A DNA stretch of 18,253 nucleotides from contig DATDAW010000066.1 in the NCBI GenBank assembly GCA_036525185.1, forward strand, positions 1 to 18,253, given 5' to 3'. The DNA comes from DATDAW01 sp036525185. GTDB taxonomy: Bacteria; Verrucomicrobiota; Verrucomicrobiia; Chthoniobacterales; DASVRZ01. A program made the translations under genes and the position numbers. The notes under the pieces were generated by a model. It was not told the DNA's origin, did no database searches, and was given only the letters and a program-made list of their open reading frames with translations. Below, piece after piece: positions 1-7,373 of this stretch. How positions within the stretch are numbered: position 1 is the first letter of the stretch; each line of letters starts with the position of its first letter.

Positions 1-2075
1 CCCTTGTCCTCGATGAAGTCGGGGCATTTGTTGGCATCGAGAAGGGCAGGAACCGCCTTCCTCAACTCGGCGGTGGCAGCCTCCCCCTGAAGGTTGTCGG
101 TCTTGATCTTGACAAGGGCCGGTATGACCTCGGCTTTAATACGAATAAGCTGGGGAAGGTTGGGATCGAGATTGGCCAGGAGGTTGACTGGCGCACCTTT
201 GGGGATCGGGCCGATGCGTACAAATCCGTCCGAGTCCGCCAGTTTCCGCAACGGTTTTGGAAGAAATTCCTTGGCGACTTGAATCGCGCACTCGTCTTGT
301 GTGCGCCAGATCGAGCCCTTGCCAAGGCGCTTTTCGGGCCACAGCAGCTTCTCGACAGCGTCATTGAAGGCGGCCACACGGCCAGCCACCGACGGATCCC
401 CGTTGAAAATGCCCAGGGCGTTGTTATTCAGAAATGGTGCCGAACTCCAGATACTCACCAGAGACGGCACACGATAATATCCCGGGCCGCCCCCGTAGGG
501 CTTGAACCTGATGGGTTTGCCTTCGTCAAACGGATTGTACCATTCCTGTTCTTCCGTAGCCGGAAGTTCCTTATAGGTTGCGGAGGAGAAATTGTCCCAG
601 ACGTGACCGGTCTGCGCGTTCGTGGCCATCGCCCGCGCGGCATTGGTCTTGATCCTTGAAATCGGATAGCGCCGGTCCGTGGAAAGAAAATTGTTCGTGA
701 GAAAATCAGGCTTCATAATCTCGTTGCGGAACCAAGCCGCCCCCTCGCCCGAGCTGGGGTCAATGTGTGCAGGAGGCTGTTTGCTCGAGTGGCATTCCGC
801 GCAACTTTCGGCGAAAACCTTTTTTCCGTGCGCGAGCAGCGTTGCGTCCTTCGTGATGTAGTCCGAGCCGCCCGGTGCGTCGGCGAGATGCAGCGGCTGC
901 AGCTTCCGGAAGAATGCCGCGATATCAGCGAGGCGCTCCTCTGTAGCGCGCCAGAATACCGAGTTCTTCTGAGCATAGGCGACTTCGAAGGGCTTTTGCT
1001 CCGTCAGGCCAATAAGCCGATTGTGGCGTGTTAGCCAGTATTCCGAGAACATACCGATGTTGACATACACGCGGATCGTCGCGCCAGGCACGCCGACCGA
1101 ATCCCCGCCATCCTTCAGGATGTGCGGGACTGCCATTTCAGCTTGCTCACCTGGAATATTCAGCGAGCCGCCGGCCATTTTCTCCGTGGCGGCAATCCGT
1201 TCCCGCTCGCCGAGCAGGAAGATGGGGTTGATGTTATTCGGATTGTTGATGTGATCGGTAGCGATTCGCGAGGTATCCGAGGTTCCACGCGGCTGGTTTT
1301 CAAGCATCTCGTGGAAGAGACCCCCTTTTTTTACGTTGCACGCGAACACACGCCCTTCGCTGATGTATTGGTTGCCGATTGCCGAGGACAGGTTCTCCCA
1401 TTGGGGATTTTCCGGATCGGCTGGCGGATTAACGGGATTGGGAGCGATGTGGCAGGCACCACAGGAAACGCCTATCCGATAAGGGCGGACGAGCTTGTTG
1501 TCGTTGTAATACGTGGGATCGGTCATGAACCGTTCCCCGTCCCACTTCTTGCGGGCTTTATCGTCGAAATCGGGGTTCGGAAACAAACGAAATCCCAGAA
1601 CCCCAGTCGGCTTGCCGTAGAACTTCTCGTCGATGCCAGGGGGTTCGGGCTCGGTGGGTTCGTCAAGCCATAGTCCGAATTCGTTGGGTTTCGTCGCCGC
1701 CCGAAAGCCGGGCTGATTGATAAGGCCAAGGTTTTTGAAGCGCTCGCCGCGGGGATATTTGCGGTTGTCGAGTGTCTTGAGCAAATCCATGAGACCATAG
1801 CTGTCCTGCGCGGTCCGGTTCCAGAAATGCTGGTTTCCAGCCGTCCACAAGTTCCACGTGTTCCGGCCCATGATCTCCTCAGTAGTCAGTTTTTCCCGAA
1901 CACTGCCGCGGTCCATCGGCGCAAAGACATCGGCCGTAATCTTCGGAAAATCCGCGGTGACCATCCCTGCGGCCTTTGCTTCGTCTTGAATGGACCTTTT
2001 GCAGCCTCCGGCCAACAATGCGAGGGGGATCGCCACAGCCAGCGATCCGGAGAGAAATTTCCTGGGGAGCTTCAT
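1..2075 (-). CDS. Di-haem c-type cytochrome lipoprotein, RoxA/cytochrome c peroxidase-like (C-terminus off the window)
   Basis: The reading frame stays open from an ATG at 2075 to the left edge (about 691 codons), so the C-terminus is missing. The N-terminus has a short basic stretch, a hydrophobic core and LAGGC with Cys25, which suits a lipoprotein signal peptide (residue -3 is Ala, so a fair rather than perfect lipobox). Two haem c sites are visible: CGACH at about 205-209 and CAECH at about 425-429. A downstream stretch near 535-552 (RVPSLVSIWSSAPFLNNNA) resembles the segment of di-haem peroxidases and the rubber oxygenase RoxA family that lies near the haem pocket. Two haems about 220 residues apart and a length near 700 aa also fit that family. 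I infer a periplasmic or outer-surface oxidoreductase; the substrate is unknown. The start has no clear ribosome binding site and lies 15 bases after a possible small upstream ORF. Confidence 0.85.
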   Translation of the reverse strand, partial: MKLPRKFLSGSLAVAIPLALLAGGCKRSIQDEAKAAGMVTADFPKITADVFAPMDRGSVREKLTTEEIMGRNTWNLWTAGNQHFWNRTAQDSYGLMDLLKTLDNRKYPRGERFKNLGLINQPGFRAATKPNEFGLWLDEPTEPEPPGIDEKFYGKPTGVLGFRLFPNPDFDDKARKKWDGERFMTDPTYYNDNKLVRPYRIGVSCGACHIAPNPVNPPADPENPQWENLSSAIGNQYISEGRVFACNVKKGGLFHEMLENQPRGTSDTSRIATDHINNPNNINPIFLLGERERIAATEKMAGGSLNIPGEQAEMAVPHILKDGGDSVGVPGATIRVYVNIGMFSEYWLTRHNRLIGLTEQKPFEVAYAQKNSVFWRATEERLADIAAFFRKLQPLHLADAPGGSDYITKDATLLAHGKKVFAESCAECHSSKQPPAHIDPSSGEGAAWFRNEIMKPDFLTNNFLSTDRRYPISRIKTNAARAMATNAQTGHVWDNFSSATYKELPATEEQEWYNPFDEGKPIRFKPYGGGPGYYRVPSLVSIWSSAPFLNNNALGIFNGDPSVAGRVAAFNDAVEKLLWPEKRLGKGSIWRTQDECAIQVAKEFLPKPLRKLADSDGFVRIGPIPKGAPVNLLANLDPNLPQLIRIKAEVIPALVKIKTDNLQGEAATAELRKAVPALLDANKCPDFIEDK

Positions 2076-2090
2076 GTCGTGCGAGGGGTT

Positions 2091-2273
2091 CTACGGCTTG
2101 TCCGCGCCAAAGCTGGCAACACGTGAAGGCCAGCCGAGGCATGTCTTTTCTCTGGTAACGCGATTCACGCCACCGCCGCCAAAGAGGATTTCACCGTTCC
2201 CGCCGTCGGCAGTGACGAGTGCGGGACGGATTGCAACGGCACCATCAAAAGCGATGGGTGTGAACCGAGGCAT
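2091..2273 (-). CDS. Possible small protein or leader ORF (60 aa) upstream of the cytochrome
   Basis: A 60-codon ORF sits on the same strand directly before the di-haem cytochrome; its TAG is 15 bases before the cytochrome ATG. A good ribosome binding site (GAGAGGA, 7 bases before the ATG) precedes it, whereas the cytochrome itself has none, so translational coupling is possible. The product has no signal peptide, membrane segment or motif I recognise; it has a Gly-rich stretch (GGNGEILFGGGG) and one Cys. It could be a chance ORF in the leader of the cytochrome mRNA. No function is proposed. Confidence 0.35.
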   Translation of the reverse strand: MPRFTPIAFDGAVAIRPALVTADGGNGEILFGGGGVNRVTREKTCLGWPSRVASFGADKP

Positions 2274-2762
2274 TGCGAATTCCTCTCAAGTTTTTTTAAT
2301 GAAAGCGTTCTTAACTTAGACCCAAAAAGCTAGAGCTAACCCCTCATGCACGGAATGTCCGAACGGTTACGGCAAGCACATCTGCGCGCTGGGACCGGCG
2401 AAGAATGAACGAGAGGCGTATGGGGGTCCGGCAAATGGTTTGTCCGCACCTCGCGCAGCTCTTTTCGAACTGAATTTGATGCGACCGGAAATAGCGCCGT
2501 TCTGCCGCGGCCAGTCGAAGGCACCGATTGGCATAACGAAAAACCGTTGATTCTGGCCAACTTCATTTCCCACCCTTCGCTATCCGTAACCTCGATGTCG
2601 GGTAAACATACGTTCGACTGAGTTATTCACGGCAGCGACCCTGCCGTCTGGTTTCGCTTAGTTAAATGCCTCGGCATGTTAATGTCAATGTAAAAAAAAC
2701 ATTTCCAGTCGTTACGACATCCCACCATCATGAATTCAGATTTAACCAAGCGTTCCAGCCGG

Positions 2763-2795
2763 CCACTAACCTCCTCCGCGGCTCCACTAACCTCC
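2763..2795. repeat. Direct repeat of CCACTAACCTCC, 21-base spacing
   Basis: CCACTAACCTCC occurs at 2763-2774 and again exactly at 2784-2795, two helical turns apart, followed by a partial third copy (CCACT at 2802). The spacing places both copies on the same face of the helix, as in binding sites for a dimeric or oligomeric regulator. It lies about 205 bases upstream of the lipase-CHAT start. A regulatory role is inference. Confidence 0.4.
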
Positions 2796-2939
2796 AAGTC
2801 TCCACTGATCTTTTTCAACGAGATCAAAGGGCCCCAAAGTTCGGTTTCCCTCGCAGAAATCCTTTGACTTGCCGGCATGCAACGTCTAAGTCTTTACACA
2901 AGAGGCAGGAATAATAGGGGAAGGGCGCTCCTTGTTCAA

Positions 2940-2961
2940 GGCGCATAAACGGTTCTGCGCC
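2940..2961. promoter_or_regulatory. Inverted repeat GGCGCA-N10-TGCGCC before the lipase-CHAT operon
   Basis: A perfect 6-bp inverted repeat with a 10-base centre ends 38 bases before the operon's first ATG. It could be an operator or a small hairpin in the mRNA leader. No T-run follows, so it is not an intrinsic terminator. Short repeats of this size arise by chance, hence the low confidence. Confidence 0.3.
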
Positions 2962-2999
2962 CTAACGGACCGTGCCTTTTCAAAGATCCCTGACCGGCC

Positions 3000-5900
3000 A
3001 TGAACGATCGCGAAATCCTCGCCCGTCTCGAAGCCGCTTCCCCAAAACAACTCGCCGAGTTGCTACGCAGGCCTTCCGAACACGAAGCACGTGTCTATCG
3101 CGCCTACTTTGGTCCGACACGCTATGATGCGCTCCGACGACGAAATCTCGCTGTCCGTGGCGCACCGCGTGCGGCTAAAAGGGGCAACGTGGTCATCCTT
3201 CACGGAATCATGGGCGGCGAACTCACCCTCCGCGACAAGGGTCGGGATCAGCATATCTGGATGCACCTGTTGCGCCTCGTCTTCGGCGCCGTCCGCTGGC
3301 TGCGCATGAAGAACGGCAGTTCGCAGTTCGACGTCCGTGCAACCGGCATCCTGAAAAAATGGTACGCCGAGCAGATTCTCGAGTTTAGCTATGATTGGAA
3401 CACTCAGACCTATTGGTACGACTGGCGGCGTGATTTGGATGAAATCGCCGATGATCTGCGAGGAAAAATCGATAACTGGTTCGGACCCGAGGCGCCAGTG
3501 CATCTCGTCGCGCATTCCATGGGCGGCCTCGTTTCACGAACCTACATCGCGCGCCACCCCAGGCGCTGGGACAAGGGCGGCAAACTCGTCATGCTCGGCA
3601 CGCCGAACCACGGTTCCTTCGCGATCCCCCAGGTGATAACCGGTGTTATTGATACCGTCCGCAAGCTCGAGCTGGTAGATCTCAAGCACAACCTCGCTGA
3701 GATCACAGAGATTCTCGGTGGCATGCCCGGCGCGCTGCAAATGCTACCTTCGCCCCTGGTCATGCCCGCGATGGCGCCCCTTTATCAAAGCAGCACCTGG
3801 GCCGGACGCGTCCCCCAACCCCTGCTCGACCGCGCACGCAAGCATCACGATTTCCTCGCCGAGATCGTTGACGACACACGCATGCACTACATCGCCGGCT
3901 GCAATCGCCATACATACGACGACATCCGCAACTGGAAACGGCTCGACGCGCTCGACGGCTACAGTGCGAGCATGAATGGCGATGGCACCGTGCCGCATCG
4001 GCTTGGCTTTCTCGAAGCCCGCGGGGTACGGATTCCGACGTGGTTCATTCAGGAAGATCATGGTGCATTGCCAAACAACACTCGTGTTATCAACGCCGCG
4101 CAACGTCTGCTTCTCGAAGATAAATGCGAGCTTTCCCCAACGCCGGAGGGCGCTCGCAGCGTCATTGCCGATCGGGCCGCCGCACGCGTTGCCGCTACGG
4201 GCGAACTAACACAGCGCGGCGAAGAGGAAGCGCGACTGGCGGAGCTCGTCGAACGTCTGCGCAGCCGCGCGCGTTCAACGGATGAGCAAGATGCCGCCGC
4301 TGTCTCACAGGACGAAATCGAGGCCACGGAAATTCTCCTCCGCGGTTTTCTGAGCGAAAGCGTCTCGCGCAAGGAAATGCCGCTCACAGCTGCTGAAGCG
4401 ACTGTTCCATCGACGCCCATTGTAAAGACGACGACGAAAATCGAAATCGCGCTCGTACTTGGCGATCTCGCGAACCTGCCGCCGGTTAAGCCGGGCACAC
4501 CCGAGGTCGACGCGATTTCGGTCGGCCATTACGCCGGCGTCGCGCCTCAGAATGCCGAGCTCGCCCTCGACCGCGCCCTAAGCAGCTGGAAGAAGGGTGA
4601 TCCCGACGAAAAGCTTGTGATCACGGCGCTGAGTCAGCGCGGCACCATCCCCGCACAACTGGGCCAGCAATACATCATTCCCGATCTCGCGCATCCGCCG
4701 CGCATTGCCGTGCTGGTGGGAATGGGTGAGGCCGGCAAGTTTCGTGCGCCGGAGCTTACCGTCGCTGTCCGCGAGCTGGCCTGGACGCTCGGCAGGTTGA
4801 ACATAAAACATCTCGCTTCTGTCCTCATCGGGACCGGCGCCGGCAACATTCCGATTGAGCTCGCGGTTTGTTCGTGGCTGCGCGGCTTGCGTCGGGCGCT
4901 CTTCGATGCACTCGCTGTGGACACACCCGCGCTGCAGCGCATCACTTTTGTCGAGAACTCTCCCGCAAATTTTCTGCTCTTAAACGAAACCCTCACCACC
5001 GAAATCCAACGCTTCAAGGATGACCCCGAACCTCTCTGCGTCACCTATCTGGCCCCCGAACCGGAGAAGATCAGAGCAGCGCGCGAAACGGCCCGGCAAC
5101 GTGCCATCCAGCGCGCAATGGACTCGTTCAAGGACGAAGCGTCCACGCCGGCAAACGAATCAGCGAAACCAACCGGTGAACCGGTGCGTTTCACCGTGCG
5201 ACTGTCGAAGGATACTTACGAATTCTCCGTCTTGAGCACTGAAGCGGCGATCCCGCAGCGCAACACAACCGTCGACCCCACCTTGATCGACCAAATCAAC
5301 AACCAATTGCCAATTGCCAACAGTTTTCTCCGACAGCGCGACCTTGGCAATTTACTCGGGCGTATGCTGCTGCCGGTGGAACTGCGCAACGCGATCGTGA
5401 AACCAGGTATCCCCACGGTTTTGGTGGTCGATGCAACAACGGCCCGGATCCATTTCGAGCTGGCTGCGCTCTCGCCCGCCGGTTCCAGAGACGAATTCGA
5501 AGCGGACGTCATTCTCGGAACGGCGGCGAATCTCACACGCCAACTGCGCACGACCTTCGCGCCGCTCCCGGAGCCGCCGCTCATGGCCGGTCGGCCATTG
5601 CGCGTGCTGGTCATTGCCGACCCTTGCGAAGAGGCGCCGCTTCCTGGTGCGCAGGAGGAAGGCGAAGCCGTCGCGCAGCTCTTCGATCAGCTTGCGGAGT
5701 CCGGCGCGAATGTCGAACCGCCTCAGCGACTCTTCGGGCCCAGCGAAGCGACCCGCGTAGCGGTCCTGGATTGTTTGATCAATCAACGTTTCGACCTCGT
5801 CCACTACGCCGGGCACTGCTTCTACAATACCGACGATCCGCCGCGCTCCGGCTGGCTGTTCAGCCACGGCGAAATTCTCAGCGCCTACGAACTCGGCCGC

Positions 5901-6326
5901 ATCGATCGCATCCCTCGCTTCGTCTTTTCTAATGCCTGCGAATCTGGCATCACGCCGGACCGCGCCGACCAACGCAGCGCGGGCCTCGCGCCGAGCTTTG
6001 CCGAGGCCTTTTTTGCACGAGGCGTTGCGAACTTTATCTGCACGGCATGGCCTGTGGATGATGCAGCTGCATTGGCCTTCGCGACCCGCGTATATCGCGG
6101 TCTACTCGGGCTACCAGGCAAACCCGAACCCCTTTGTCAGGCGATGCACGCGGCGCGATTGGAGATTGCCCGGCACGGCGAGGGCGGACGCGCGACCTGG
6201 GGCGCCTACCAGCACTATGGCGATCCGTATTTTCGCCTTCCATTGGATCGAAAACACGCGCTACCTGCCGCAGCGCGTAAATCTTTCCCCACCCGCCGCC
6301 CACGGAAATCCTCAAAGAAGTCCTGA
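3000..6326 (+). CDS. LCAT-like lipase fused to CHAT caspase-like protease (predicted conflict-system effector)
   Basis: A 1108-aa protein with several parts. Residues 1-40 are helical and charged. Residues about 62-375 form an alpha/beta hydrolase of the LCAT/PGAP1-like lipase type: HGIMGG oxyanion region at 68-73, nucleophile Ser173 in AHSMGG, likely acid Asp328 in GDGTV, and likely His354 in EDHG. Residues about 480-680 look like the macro-like N-terminal domain of leucyl aminopeptidases (VLVGMGEAGK, then LIGTGAGNIPIE). Residues about 860-1085 are a CHAT (caspase HetF-associated with TPRs) domain with the His-Cys pair His939 (HYAGHC) and Cys980 (SNACESG). The tail is strongly basic (residues 1093-1108). 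No signal peptide is seen, so it should act in the cytoplasm. The predicted acts are hydrolysis of a lipid or ester and cleavage of a protein; both substrates are unknown. It is first in a three-gene operon, with the SIR2 gene 3 bases downstream. No strong ribosome binding site precedes ATG 3000, but the next Met lies inside the lipase domain. Confidence 0.9.
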   Translation: MNDREILARLEAASPKQLAELLRRPSEHEARVYRAYFGPTRYDALRRRNLAVRGAPRAAKRGNVVILHGIMGGELTLRDKGRDQHIWMHLLRLVFGAVRWLRMKNGSSQFDVRATGILKKWYAEQILEFSYDWNTQTYWYDWRRDLDEIADDLRGKIDNWFGPEAPVHLVAHSMGGLVSRTYIARHPRRWDKGGKLVMLGTPNHGSFAIPQVITGVIDTVRKLELVDLKHNLAEITEILGGMPGALQMLPSPLVMPAMAPLYQSSTWAGRVPQPLLDRARKHHDFLAEIVDDTRMHYIAGCNRHTYDDIRNWKRLDALDGYSASMNGDGTVPHRLGFLEARGVRIPTWFIQEDHGALPNNTRVINAAQRLLLEDKCELSPTPEGARSVIADRAAARVAATGELTQRGEEEARLAELVERLRSRARSTDEQDAAAVSQDEIEATEILLRGFLSESVSRKEMPLTAAEATVPSTPIVKTTTKIEIALVLGDLANLPPVKPGTPEVDAISVGHYAGVAPQNAELALDRALSSWKKGDPDEKLVITALSQRGTIPAQLGQQYIIPDLAHPPRIAVLVGMGEAGKFRAPELTVAVRELAWTLGRLNIKHLASVLIGTGAGNIPIELAVCSWLRGLRRALFDALAVDTPALQRITFVENSPANFLLLNETLTTEIQRFKDDPEPLCVTYLAPEPEKIRAARETARQRAIQRAMDSFKDEASTPANESAKPTGEPVRFTVRLSKDTYEFSVLSTEAAIPQRNTTVDPTLIDQINNQLPIANSFLRQRDLGNLLGRMLLPVELRNAIVKPGIPTVLVVDATTARIHFELAALSPAGSRDEFEADVILGTAANLTRQLRTTFAPLPEPPLMAGRPLRVLVIADPCEEAPLPGAQEEGEAVAQLFDQLAESGANVEPPQRLFGPSEATRVAVLDCLINQRFDLVHYAGHCFYNTDDPPRSGWLFSHGEILSAYELGRIDRIPRFVFSNACESGITPDRADQRSAGLAPSFAEAFFARGVANFICTAWPVDDAAALAFATRVYRGLLGLPGKPEPLCQAMHAARLEIARHGEGGRATWGAYQHYGDPYFRLPLDRKHALPAAARKSFPTRRPRKSSKKS

Positions 6327-6329
6327 GCG

Positions 6330-7373
6330 ATGCCCAATCCATCGGTACTTGCGACACACCTGAAAACCCTCGCAGGGGACTTGGTTCAGGGAAAAGTCGT
6401 GCCGTTTATCGGCGCCGGCGTCCACCTGTGCGGGCGTCCGGCTGCACCAGTGCAGGCGGAAAAACACTGGTGGTACGGCACGCGTCTGCTGCCAAAAGGC
6501 GATGAGTTGGCGCGCTATCTGGCAGAGAAGTTCGAGTACGAGGACGCCGCGACGAACTGGGATTTAATGCGCGTGTCGCAGTTCGCGGAGGTCATGCAGG
6601 GCTCAGGGCCGCTTTATGAAACGTTACAGGAGCTCTTCGCGCGCGACTACCAGCCGACACCGTTGCACCGGCTGCTCGCCCGCGTCCCGGCGTTATTGCG
6701 CGAGCGCGGCATCGGCGTCGGACTGCCGCTGATCATCACCACGAACTACGACGAAGTGCTCGAGGCGGCGTTTTACGACCAGCATGAGCCTTTCGACCTG
6801 GTCAGCTACCTCATCCGTCATGAAGGGCACTCGGGTAAATTCTGGCATTTGCCGCAGGCGCACGAACATTTCGCCGCAAGCCGTCAACCTACCGCGCTTC
6901 TCGAAGGCGCTCCCTGGCAGCTTATCGAATCACCCAACACGTACGCAAAATTTCCCACGGACGGACGGACGATCATTTTCAAAATTCACGGCGCCGTGGA
7001 CCGTGCCGGCGCGGACCAATCCAGCTTCGTCATTACCGAGGACGATTATATCGATTACCTTGCTCGGATGGATTTCGCCAATCCGCTACCGAAGTTGCTC
7101 GCACTGAAGATGAAGTTCGCGCGCCTTCTCTTTCTCGGCTACGGACTGCGCGACTGGAATCTGCGGGTCGTGCTCCAACGCATCTGGGGAGAACGAAATC
7201 TCACCTATCCTTCATGGTCCATCCAACTTGGCGCGCAGGAGTCTGACAAACGGGCATGGCAGCGTCGCAACGTCAGCATTCTGGACATCCCGCTTGAAGA
7301 GTACGTGCCAGAGCTCGAGAAGTGCATCACGGGTATTCCCTCGCGGGCGGCTCCCGCGGTCGCTGCGCCATGA
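6330..7373 (+). CDS. SIR2-family protein (SIR2_2 type), predicted NADase effector
   Basis: A 347-aa protein that is a complete, stand-alone SIR2-like domain. Visible motifs are VPFIGAGV at 24-31 (NAD-binding glycine loop), TTNYD at 137-141 with the family Asn139, KIHG at 218-221 with the predicted catalytic His220, and FLGYGLRDWN at 268-277 (late Rossmann loop). There is no zinc-binding Cys quartet, which separates it from the classic sirtuin deacetylases and groups it with the bacterial defence SIR2 proteins (as in Thoeris ThsA, DSR and SIR2-fused STANDs), which hydrolyse NAD. NAD depletion is therefore the expected activity, by family inference. It starts 3 bases after the lipase-CHAT stop and its last bases overlap the next start by 4 (ATGA), so the three proteins are probably made together. 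No membrane segment is seen. Confidence 0.9.
   Translation: MPNPSVLATHLKTLAGDLVQGKVVPFIGAGVHLCGRPAAPVQAEKHWWYGTRLLPKGDELARYLAEKFEYEDAATNWDLMRVSQFAEVMQGSGPLYETLQELFARDYQPTPLHRLLARVPALLRERGIGVGLPLIITTNYDEVLEAAFYDQHEPFDLVSYLIRHEGHSGKFWHLPQAHEHFAASRQPTALLEGAPWQLIESPNTYAKFPTDGRTIIFKIHGAVDRAGADQSSFVITEDDYIDYLARMDFANPLPKLLALKMKFARLLFLGYGLRDWNLRVVLQRIWGERNLTYPSWSIQLGAQESDKRAWQRRNVSILDIPLEEYVPELEKCITGIPSRAAPAVAAP

Larger units (their letters stand above)
2274..2999. other. 726-base intergenic region with no convincing gene
   Basis: Short ORFs here (for example minus-strand 2367-2573) lack ribosome binding sites and recognisable motifs. The region must hold the promoters for the minus-strand cytochrome and for the plus-strand three-gene operon starting at 3000. 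For the latter I see only weak candidates: TTGACT at 2864-2869 with a poor -10 (TAAGTC) 17 bases later, and a TTTACA at 2893-2898 with TAATAG too close. Small symmetrical elements are listed separately. I see no tRNA, mobile-element terminus or attachment site. Confidence 0.6.

Noticed and set aside
2336..2573. Minus-strand ORFs of 68-76 codons in the intergenic region.
   Set aside because: No ribosome binding site, no recognisable motif, and two competing overlapping frames; best treated as noncoding.
7322..7370. Earlier ATG for the nSTAND protein, 48 bases upstream.
   Set aside because: It would overlap the SIR2 gene by 52 bases, and the extra residues come before the conserved start of the domain; the ATGA overlap at 7370 is the normal coupled arrangement.
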